Of a DNA stretch of 64,000 nt, positions 48,380 to 58,375 are shown piece after piece. The DNA is from Prado023 sp963777855 (GTDB lineage: Bacteria > Actinomycetota > Actinomycetes > S36-B12 > CAIYMF01): NCBI GenBank assembly GCA_963777855.1, contig CAVZRW010000005.1:124001-188000 (forward strand), given 5' to 3'. Each line of letters opens with the position of its first letter. Within the stretch, counting starts at the first letter, position 1. Position numbers and translations under genes: made by a program. Under the pieces are notes generated by a model, which saw only the letters and a list, made by a program, of their open reading frames with translations, ran no database searches and was not told the DNA's origin.

Positions 48380-48420
48380 CGACCTCGGCCCCACGCCGGC
48401 GTGGCGGGGGGCCGAGGTCG
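48380..48420. terminator. Hairpin between lipoprotein and ATPase genes
   Basis: A perfect 13-bp inverted repeat (48380-48392 with 48408-48420), with a second palindrome in its loop, starts 15 nt after the lipoprotein stop. It could terminate or stabilise the lipoprotein mRNA, giving more binding protein than transporter. Confidence 0.65.
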
Positions 48421-48434
48421 AACAGGTGGCTGGG

Positions 48435-49535
48435 TCAGCCGGCGTTGGGCGAGTTCGTCGACTCGACCTTGATGGTGCCGTCGATGATCTGGGCCTTCAG
48501 CTCGTCGATCTTGGTGCTGAGCTCAGCCGGCACCTTCGACTCGAAGCTGTGGAAGGGGGCCAGGCCCACGCCGTCGTTGGCCAGGGTGCCGATGTACGGG
48601 GTGTTGGAGAACTTCCCGTTCACGGTGGCGACGGTGGCTGCGTTGACCGCGTTGGCGATGTTCTTCTCGACCGTCGTCAGGAAGACGTCCTTGTACTGCG
48701 AGGCGGACTCGTAGCCATCCTGGTCGACCCAGATGATGGAGACCTTGCCACCGGAGTCCTGCGCCGCGGCAGCAGCACCCAGGCCGGTCCCACCGGCGAC
48801 GGGCATGATGATGTCCGCGCCCTGCTGGATGAAGTTCTTGGCCAGGTTCTTGCCGTCGGTCGGCGAGTCGAACTTGCCGGCGAACGAGCCGTCCTGCTTG
48901 GCCTTGTCCCAGCCCAGGAGCTTGACGGCCTTGCCGTTGTCGGCGTTGTACTTGTCGACCCCGTCGGAGAAGCCGTCCATGAACACCGCGACGGTGGGCA
49001 GCTTGATGCCGCCGAAGGTGGCCACGGTGCCGGTCTGGGTCATGCCCGCCGCCAGGTAGCCGGCCAGGTAGGCGGCCTCGGCGGTGTTGAACAGCAGCGG
49101 CTGGACGTTGTCGATCGGCTCGAAGACCTCCTTCGTGGCGGGGTCGCCGTCGGGGTTCTCGTCGACGATGGCGAAGCGCTCGTCCGGGTTGGCCTGGGCC
49201 GCGGTGCGGGTGGCGTCACCCAGCGAGAAGCCGACGGTCACGATGATCCCGCAGTCCTCAGCCACGAGGCTGTTGACGTTGGGGGTGTAGTCGGACTCGG
49301 ACTTGCTGGTCACGTACTTGACCTTGATGCCCGTCTCCTCAGCGGCCTTCTGCAGGCCGGCCCACGCCGAGGCGTTGAACGAGCGGTCGTCGATGCCGCC
49401 CTGGTCGGTGACCATGCACCCGAGGAAGTCCGTGCTGGCCGCGCTGCCCGAGGCCGCGTTGTCCGCCGGTGCTTCACCACACGCCGCCAGTGCCAGCGCC
49501 GCTACCGCGGACACGGCGAGGATGCGAGTTCTCAT
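48435..49535 (-). CDS. BMP-family nucleoside-binding lipoprotein
   Basis: A 366-residue substrate-binding protein of the BMP/PnrA type. The N-terminus has a signal and the lipobox LALAAC with Cys19 as the lipidated residue. The body shows DQGGIDDRSFNASAWAGLQ near residue 45, CGIIVTVGFSLGD and VDKYNADNGK, typical for nucleoside binders. ATG 49535 has GGAGAA upstream. A CRP-like box lies about 125-140 nt upstream. It is the first gene of the transporter operon. Confidence 0.9.
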   Translation of the reverse strand: MRTRILAVSAVAALALAACGEAPADNAASGSAASTDFLGCMVTDQGGIDDRSFNASAWAGLQKAAEETGIKVKYVTSKSESDYTPNVNSLVAEDCGIIVTVGFSLGDATRTAAQANPDERFAIVDENPDGDPATKEVFEPIDNVQPLLFNTAEAAYLAGYLAAGMTQTGTVATFGGIKLPTVAVFMDGFSDGVDKYNADNGKAVKLLGWDKAKQDGSFAGKFDSPTDGKNLAKNFIQQGADIIMPVAGGTGLGAAAAAQDSGGKVSIIWVDQDGYESASQYKDVFLTTVEKNIANAVNAATVATVNGKFSNTPYIGTLANDGVGLAPFHSFESKVPAELSTKIDELKAQIIDGTIKVESTNSPNAG

Positions 49536-49637
49536 CTGTTCTCCATTCCGAAAGACGAGGCGCCACGCGCGCCATAACACGTCTGCCCCCACGATAGACC
49601 GCCCTCACCCGTGCTCCGGCCCACATAGGGGGCGAAT

Positions 49638-49656
49638 GTCACGATTGCGTCACGAT
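49638..49656 (-). promoter_or_regulatory. Direct repeat upstream of the nucleoside transporter
   Basis: Two copies of GTCACGAT (49638-49645 and 49649-49656), spaced 11 bp, lie between the CRP-like box and the lipoprotein gene. A TATCGT -10-like box occurs closer to the gene. Regulator unknown. Confidence 0.35.
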
Positions 49657-49659
49657 CTG

Positions 49660-49675
49660 CGTGAGCAGGCTCACA
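49660..49675 (-). promoter_or_regulatory. CRP/GlxR-like site upstream of the nucleoside transporter
   Basis: CGTGAGCAGGCTCACA matches the CRP consensus TGTGA-N6-TCACA at all but one conserved position. It is centred about 132 nt upstream of the lipoprotein ATG, and the window also encodes an adenylate cyclase. Confidence 0.5.
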
Positions 49676-49719
49676 CAGCCATTCGCGGGGCGATGAGAGG
49701 CGATGGCGCGGAGCCGGGC

Positions 49720-49770
49720 GCGGTGGGTCCGGTGCCGGCACGGTGCCGCCGCGGTGGGTCCGGTGCCGGC
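49720..49770. repeat. 20-nt direct repeat
   Basis: GCGGTGGGTCCGGTGCCGGC occurs at 49720-49739 and again at 49751-49770, flanked by two copies of GCGGAGCCGG. It fills part of the gap between the mutase and transporter genes. Confidence 0.7.
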
Positions 49771-49822
49771 GCGGAGCCGGCCCCGCGGGTCCCAGGGCCC
49801 CCAGGGGCCGGGGGACCGGGGC

Positions 49823-51391
<1,569 letters not shown>

Positions 51392-51469
51392 GGCCCAAGG
51401 CTAGGACCGTCACGGAGCGGACCCCACCCGACCCCCACCGCCCGCACCGCACCGGCCGGCGATAGCGCG

Positions 51470-51620
51470 CCCCGGTCGGCGCGCGGGCCGGTAGCGGGGG
51501 CCTCCCGTCGGCGCGCGGGCCGGTCAGCGCGGGCCCGGTCGGTGCGCGGGCCGGTCGGCGGGCCCGGTCGGCGGGGGCCGGTCGGCGGGGGCCGGTCAGC
51601 GGGCAGGTCTGGTCAGCGGG
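51470..51620. repeat. Degenerate tandem repeats (GGCCGGTCGGCG type)
   Basis: About ten imperfect copies of a 15-20 nt unit containing GGGCCGGTCGGCG or GGGCCGGTCAGCG. No coding capacity is evident. Confidence 0.7.
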
Positions 51621-51643
51621 CCCGCTTGACGTGTCCAGTCGGC

Positions 51644-51694
51644 TGATCCGTGTGGGTTGGCCCCACTAGAGTCCGGGCAACCCACACGGATCAC
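51644..51694. repeat. Inverted pair of a dispersed 19-nt motif
   Basis: TGATCCGTGTGGGTT (51644-51658) pairs perfectly with AACCCACACGGATCA (51679-51693). Each arm is a copy of a motif found twice more in intergenic DNA of this window (53088 and 62573). The loop contains CTAGA. It could act as a terminator or protein site. Confidence 0.65.
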
Positions 51695-51903
51695 AGGGCC
51701 ACGGCTGCGCTCACATCTCTGCGGCGCTGGGCTGGCGCGGCTCTGCAGGCGCTGGGCTGGCGCGGCCCGTGAGCCGGCCAGCCACACCCCGCGCGTCGGG
51801 CCCGCCCGAACCGCCGACCCCGCCCTCGTGTCCCACCCCGCCGCACGCGCAGGCGCTCGCCCTCCGCCCGCCTGTGGATGACCGCTCGACCGGAGGCGAC
51901 CAC

Positions 51904-52941
51904 GTGGACAGGATCTGCGCCGTGCCACGCCGCAACCCCGACCTCCCCGCGGCGATGGCACGCCTGCAGGCCCTGGCGGACAACCAGGCCGGCGCATTCA
52001 CCACCGGTCAGGCCCGCGGGGCCGGCGTCGATGAGCACGTGATCGCACGGATGATCCGACGTGGCTCGTGGCAGCGGATGCACCGCGGGGTTCACCTGGC
52101 CTCGCCGCTGCCGCCGACCCTCCAGAGCCGGATGTGGGCCGCGCACCTGGCCCTCGGTCCGCGCAGCGTGGTCGGTGGCCGGGCCGCAGCCCGCTACTGG
52201 GGCCTGCTGGACGAGGGCCTCGAGCCGGAGCCCCTCGAGATCCTCCTGCCGGATGGGTCGACGCGGCGGGCGGCGGGCCTCGAGGTCCGCAGGGTCCCCG
52301 AGCCCGAGGCGCTGGCCCACCCGGCTCGCGTGCCCCCGGTACTCGGTGTCGAGCACGCGGTCCTCGACCGCGTCGCCCGGGAGCGGGACGACGCGCATGC
52401 CGTCGAGGTGGTCCTGCGCGCCTGCCGCCTGCGCCTGACCACCCCGGAACGGCTCCTGGCCGCCGCAACGGGCCGCCCCCGCCTTGCCCGCCGAGCCCTG
52501 CTCCACGCGTTGTGCGGTGAGATCCGGCTGGGCGCGACGAGCCACCTCGAGCGTCGCTACCTGCTCCGGGTGGAGCGCGGGCACGGACTGCCACGCGGCC
52601 TGCGCCAGGTGGCCTTCCCCCGCCTGGGCGCTGCCACCGCCTACCGCGACGTCGAGTACGCCGGCTACGGGGTCCTCGTCGAGCTCGACGGCCGGCTGGG
52701 CCACGAGAGCGAGTCCGACCAGTTCCGCGACCTCGGCAGGGACAACGTCGCCGCCCTGACCGGGAGGGCCACCCTGCGCTACGGATGGCTGGCTGTCGAA
52801 GGCACGCCCTGCGACGTGGCCGGCCAGGTCTCGGACCTGCTGCAGCTGCGCGGATGGGACGGGCGAGCACGGCCCTGTGGGCGAGGCTGCGCGCTGGCAG
52901 ACGCAGGACCCGGGGCCGGCGGACGGCGCGCGCCGGCCTGA
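51904..52941 (+). CDS. AbiEi-type N-terminal HTH with DUF559-like nuclease domain
   Basis: A 345-residue protein common in actinobacteria. Residues about 17-75 resemble the AbiEi antitoxin winged-helix start (ADNQAGAFTTGQARGAGVDEHVIARMIRRGSW split over two helices, then RGVH). The C-terminal 130 residues carry EYAGYGVLVELDGRLGH, the E-x-D core of DUF559/Vsr-like PD-(D/E)XK folds. GTG 51904 with GGAGG 7 nt upstream sets the start. No AbiEii toxin gene follows, so a toxin-antitoxin role is not supported. Function is unknown. Confidence 0.65.
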   Translation: MDRICAVPRRNPDLPAAMARLQALADNQAGAFTTGQARGAGVDEHVIARMIRRGSWQRMHRGVHLASPLPPTLQSRMWAAHLALGPRSVVGGRAAARYWGLLDEGLEPEPLEILLPDGSTRRAAGLEVRRVPEPEALAHPARVPPVLGVEHAVLDRVARERDDAHAVEVVLRACRLRLTTPERLLAAATGRPRLARRALLHALCGEIRLGATSHLERRYLLRVERGHGLPRGLRQVAFPRLGAATAYRDVEYAGYGVLVELDGRLGHESESDQFRDLGRDNVAALTGRATLRYGWLAVEGTPCDVAGQVSDLLQLRGWDGRARPCGRGCALADAGPGAGGRRAPA

Positions 52942-53423
52942 CCGAGCCCGTGCCTGCCCACAGGCCCGCCCCGCCACCTGCCGCGCCCTGCCAGTGCCGG
53001 CCACGAGCCCAGCGCATCGCACCCTCCCGACCGGAGCCCAGCGCATCGCACCCGCCCGACGGGAGCCCGACCCACCCCGATCCCGATGACCCGTGCGGGT
53101 TGCCCAACCTAGAAACGGTGCAACCCCCACCGTTGTCACAACCCGTGGCCGCACGCCGACCGACGCCTCGTCGCCCCGCCTCCCGACGGCTGAGGCCCCC
53201 ACGCCTCCACCGCCCTCCCGACGCCCGCCCGCCCACGCCCGCCCGGGCCCCGACGCCCCGCCTCCGCCTCCGCCTCCGCCTCCGATAGTGCCCCGCCCCA
53301 CCGGTGTGGCGCAGCCAACGACCAGCGCCCGCGAGCGGGCACACCGGACGGGACTAGACTTCCGCTCGTGCGGCGGGTTCCCGCTGCGCGACCGTTCCGA
53401 TGTCGCCCGAGGAGGCTCCACCG
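52942..53423. other. Intergenic region upstream of sdhC
   Basis: Contains a 19-nt direct repeat (53005-53023 and 53034-53052), one copy of the dispersed CCGTGCGGGTTGCCC motif at about 53091, a (CGCCTC)n microsatellite at 53259-53284, and the sdh promoter. Open frames here are Pro/Arg-rich and unlikely to be genes. Confidence 0.6.
53355..53360 (+). promoter_or_regulatory. -10 box for the sdh operon
   Basis: TAGACT about 64 nt upstream of the sdhC ATG. GAGGAGG (53409-53415) is the ribosome-binding site that selects ATG 53424 over the upstream in-frame ATG at 53400. Confidence 0.45.
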
Positions 53424-53819
53424 ATGGCCAGTGCGCCCGCGGGGACCCTGTACCGCGGCGGTGAGGGCATGTGGTCCTGGGTGGCCCATCGCATCACCGG
53501 CGTCGCGGTGTTCTTCTTCCTGCTCGTCCACGTCCTGGACACCGCGCTGGTGCGGGTCAGCCCGGACGCCTACGACAAGGTGATCGCGACCTACAAGACC
53601 CCGATCGTCAACCTCCTCGAGGTGGGCCTGGTCGCTGCGGTCCTGTACCACGCGCTCAACGGGCTGCGGATCATCCTCGTCGACTTCTGGGCCGAGGGCC
53701 CCCGCCACCAGAAGGGCATGTTCCGCGCCATCATCGTGGTGTGGCTGCTCGTCATGATCCCGGCGGCCTACTTCATGCTCAAGCACACGGCCGAGGCCCT
53801 CTTCGGGAGCGCATCATGA
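53424..53819 (+). CDS. sdhC: Succinate dehydrogenase cytochrome b subunit
   Basis: A 131-residue membrane subunit with three hydrophobic helices. WVAHRITGVAVFFFLLVHVLD near the N-terminus holds the conserved Ser/Thr-Gly region and the His that ligates heme b, and YHALNGLRI gives the second conserved His. The stop overlaps sdhD (ATGA). With the other three genes it forms complex II. Confidence 0.9.
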   Translation: MASAPAGTLYRGGEGMWSWVAHRITGVAVFFFLLVHVLDTALVRVSPDAYDKVIATYKTPIVNLLEVGLVAAVLYHALNGLRIILVDFWAEGPRHQKGMFRAIIVVWLLVMIPAAYFMLKHTAEALFGSAS

Positions 53820-54214
53820 GCCTGGACATCGCCAACCCCCGCTCGGCGCGCACCACCGGCCGCGGCAACTACGAGAAGTACTCGTGGCTGTTCATGCGCA
53901 TCTCGGGCCTGGTCCTGTTCATCCTGGTCCTGGGCCACCTGCTGATCATGAACGTGCTCGACGGCGGCGTGCAGCGGATCAACTTCGGCTTCGTCGCCGG
54001 ACGCTGGTCGAGCCCGTTCTGGCAGGCCTGGGACCTGCTGCAGCTGTGGCTGGCCATGCTGCACGGCGGCAACGGCATGCGCACGATCATCAACGACTAC
54101 GCCCAGAAGGACACCACGCGCTTCTGGCTGCGCACGCTGCTGGCGGTGGCATGCGTCTTCATCATCACCCTCGGGACGCTGGTGATCTTCACCTTCGATC
54201 CGAACCTCAGCTGA
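53816..54214 (+). CDS. sdhD: Succinate dehydrogenase membrane anchor
   Basis: A 132-residue anchor with three hydrophobic segments. FMRISGLVLFILVLGHLLIM and LAMLHGGNGMRTIINDY carry the conserved His and Tyr/Asp pattern of actinobacterial SdhD. Its start is coupled to sdhC, and sdhA follows after 18 nt. Confidence 0.9.
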   Translation: MSLDIANPRSARTTGRGNYEKYSWLFMRISGLVLFILVLGHLLIMNVLDGGVQRINFGFVAGRWSSPFWQAWDLLQLWLAMLHGGNGMRTIINDYAQKDTTRFWLRTLLAVACVFIITLGTLVIFTFDPNLS

Positions 54215-54232
54215 TCGGGATAGGTGCTCCAC

Positions 54233-55986
<1,754 letters not shown>

Positions 55987-55987
<1 letters not shown>

Positions 55988-56751
55988 TGGCCACTGACAC
56001 CCCCACGGCCCCGGCGCCCGTCGCCGCGGACACCGACGTCCCGCAGCCCTTCCCGGTCACCGTCCGGGTGCGGCGCTACCTGCCGGAGGAGGGCCCCGAG
56101 CCCTTCTGGCAGGACTTCACCGTCGACGTGTTCCCGACCGACCGGATCCTCGACGCGCTGCACAAGATCAAGTGGGAGCAGGACGGCACGCTGACGTTCC
56201 GCCGCTCGTGCGCCCACGGCATCTGCGGCTCCGACGCGCTGCGGATCAACGGCCGCAACCGGCTGGCCTGCAAGACCCTGATCAAGGACCTCGACGCGCG
56301 CAAGCCGATCCAGGTCGAGGCGATCAAGGGCCTCCCCCTGGAGAAGGACCTCGTGGTCGACATGGAGCCCTTCTTCACGGCCTTCCGCGAGGTGATGCCG
56401 TTCCTGATCACCAGCGGCAACGAGCCGACCAAGGAGCGCCTGCAGTCGGCCGAGGACCGGGCGATCTTCGACGACACCACCAAGTGCATCCTCTGCGCCT
56501 GCTGCACGACCTCGTGCCCGGTGTTCTGGACCGACGGGCAGTACTTCGGCCCGGCCGCGATCGTCAACGCGCACCGGTTCATCTTCGACAGCCGCGACGA
56601 GGGCGCCGAGCAGCGCCTGGAGATCCTGAACTCGAAGGAGGGCGTCTGGCGCTGCCGGACGACCTTCAACTGCACCGACGCCTGCCCCCGCGGCATCGAG
56701 GTGACGAAGGCCATCCAGGAGGTCAAGCGGGCTCTGATCTACCGCGGCTGA
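55987..56751 (+). CDS. sdhB: Succinate dehydrogenase iron-sulfur subunit
   Basis: A 254-residue Fe-S subunit. The 2Fe-2S ligands are in RRSCAHGICGSDALRING with a later Cys; the 4Fe-4S and 3Fe-4S ligands are in CILCACCTTSCPV and CTDACPRGI. It has an Ala/Pro-rich N-terminal extension of about 20 residues. It is the last gene of the operon, followed by a strong terminator. Confidence 0.94.
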
Positions 56752-56773
56752 CCCGCCACGGAACCGCACCTGC

Positions 56774-56822
56774 CGACGCGGCCACAGATCCACCCGGAAG
56801 GGTGGGCCCTGTGGCCGCGTCG
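56774..56822 (+). terminator. sdh operon terminator
   Basis: A perfect 14-bp inverted repeat (56774-56787 with 56809-56822) encloses a smaller hairpin with a GGAA loop, 22 nt after the sdhB stop. Confidence 0.75.
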
Positions 56823-56849
56823 CTGCTCGGAAGGGGCCGCTGGTCCGCC

Positions 56850-56855
56850 TAGCCT
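56850..56855 (+). promoter_or_regulatory. -10 box for the carboxypeptidase gene
   Basis: TAGCCT lies 10 nt before the ATG at 56866, so the transcript would have at most a few leader bases. Confidence 0.5.
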
Positions 56856-56865
56856 TGACCCCGTT

Positions 56866-58212
56866 ATGCGACCCACTTCCCGCACCACGGCCGCGGCCGC
56901 ACTCGCCCTGGCCCTGCTCGCGCCGGCCGTTCCCGCCGCCGCGTTCCCGGCCGCCTCGGTGGCCCAGGAGGACACTGCTCCCGCCGCATCGTCGTCGACC
57001 GCCGAACCCGGGGCCAGCACCCTCGTGAACCCCCGCAAGGGCGCCACCGCTGCCCCGAGCATCCACACCAAGGGCTGGGTGTTGGCCGACCTCGACAGCG
57101 GCGCGATCCTGGCCAGCCACAACGCCGAGCGCAAGGTCCGGCCGGCCTCGACGTTCAAGCTGCTGACCGCGCTGACCGTCGCTGCGCGGCTCTCGCCCGA
57201 CCAGCCCTACCGCGCGGTCAAGGCTGACGAGACCGCCGAGGGAAACCGGGTCGTGCTCTACAACGGCCTGACCTACAAGGTCAAGGACCTGCTGCACGCC
57301 GCCCTGCTGCCCAGCGCCAACGATGCGGCCGACGCCCTGGCCCGAGCCAACGGGGGCCTGCGGGCGACCGTGGAGCAGATGCAGGCGGAGGCCGCGCGCC
57401 TGGGGGCCACCCACACCACCGTGGTGAACCCCAGCGGCCTGGATGCCGCCGGGCAGTTCACGACCCCCCTCGACATGGCACTGATCGGCAGGGCGGCGCT
57501 GGCCAACGAGGAGATCGCCAACTACCTCGCCCTGGACAGCATCGACTTCCCGGGGAAGAGGACCGGCGGCAAGCGGGTGATCTACCCGATCTACAACCAC
57601 AACCGGATGCTCACCGACGGCTTCGACGGCGCCCTGGGCGGCAAGTCCGGCTACACGTCCAAGGCGGGGCGGACCTTCGTGGCGGCCGCGGAGCGCGACG
57701 GCCACCGCCTGCTCGTGAGCCTCTACGGGATCGGTGGCAACACGTACACCACCGCGGAGAAGCTACTCGACTGGGGGCTGGCCAACGCTGACCGGCTCGA
57801 GCCGGTGGGACAGCTCGCCGAGCCCAGCGCTGCTGCCCCGGTCTTCGAGCGGGCGATCGTCGCGCTGCCGAAGGCTGGGCAGGCGCCCAAGGCCGCCGCG
57901 GTGCCGGCGTCGGCTGCTGCGGACGCCCCGATCGCCCCCGTGCGCGACCGCGGCTGGGGGCTGCCGAGCCTGCCCACCCCGAGCCTGCCCTCCCCGTTGA
58001 CGCTGATGACGCTGCTCATGGGGGTGCTGGTGGCGCTGCGCGCCCGCGTCTACTGGGTCACCCACCGCGCGCGCACCGGCTGGGTGCCCCTCGAGGAGTG
58101 GGCGACGGCCCAGGCCCGATCGGCCCGCCATCGCGGGCCGGCCGATCGCCGCGTCCGCCCATCGCGCTCCTCGGGCACGGAGGTCGACTCCCTGGCGACG
58201 GCGGGCGGGTAG
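56866..58212 (+). CDS. D-alanyl-D-alanine carboxypeptidase
   Basis: A 448-residue penicillin-binding protein of the DacA/S11 type that trims peptidoglycan stem peptides. A signal sequence covers about residues 1-30. The active-site motifs are Ser95-Thr-Phe-Lys98, Ser-Ala-Asn in LLPSANDAADAL, and Lys-Ser-Gly in GGKSGYTSKAG (a KTG variant). A C-terminal hydrophobic segment near residue 385 and a basic tail would anchor it to the membrane. It is monocistronic, with a near-leaderless promoter. Confidence 0.9.
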   Translation: MRPTSRTTAAAALALALLAPAVPAAAFPAASVAQEDTAPAASSSTAEPGASTLVNPRKGATAAPSIHTKGWVLADLDSGAILASHNAERKVRPASTFKLLTALTVAARLSPDQPYRAVKADETAEGNRVVLYNGLTYKVKDLLHAALLPSANDAADALARANGGLRATVEQMQAEAARLGATHTTVVNPSGLDAAGQFTTPLDMALIGRAALANEEIANYLALDSIDFPGKRTGGKRVIYPIYNHNRMLTDGFDGALGGKSGYTSKAGRTFVAAAERDGHRLLVSLYGIGGNTYTTAEKLLDWGLANADRLEPVGQLAEPSAAAPVFERAIVALPKAGQAPKAAAVPASAAADAPIAPVRDRGWGLPSLPTPSLPSPLTLMTLLMGVLVALRARVYWVTHRARTGWVPLEEWATAQARSARHRGPADRRVRPSRSSGTEVDSLATAGG

Positions 58213-58262
58213 CCGGTCGGCACACGGCTCGGGCCCCGTCGCCCACCGGACCCGGACAGGCG

Positions 58263-58297
58263 CCAGGGGCGGGCACTCTCACCGTGCCCGCCCCTGG
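58263..58297. terminator. Bidirectional terminator between carboxypeptidase and fruA
   Basis: A perfect 13-bp inverted repeat (58263-58275 with 58285-58297) with a 9-nt loop, followed by a T/G-rich stretch, lies between the convergent genes. Confidence 0.75.
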
Positions 58298-58375
58298 TCT
58301 GTTGTGTTGTGGATGGTTCTGTTGCTCCCCCGGGCTCCCCCGCCCGTGCCGGGCCTCAGCGGCCCGGACCGTGGC

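Larger units (their letters stand above)
51392..51903. other. Long GC-rich intergenic region with repeats
   Basis: Between the divergent mutase and AbiEi/DUF559 genes. It holds a tandem array of short G/C units (about 51470-51620), a large inverted repeat (51644-51694) and Pro-rich open frames that look non-coding. I see no RNA gene. Confidence 0.6.

Noticed and set aside
51769..51903. Upstream extension of the AbiEi/DUF559 gene to an ATG at 51769
   Set aside because: The added 45 residues are Pro-rich and intergenic-like, while the GTG at 51904 has a well-spaced GGAGG.
51904..52941. Type IV toxin-antitoxin system
   Set aside because: Only the AbiEi-like N-terminus is present and no AbiEii-type nucleotidyltransferase gene is adjacent.
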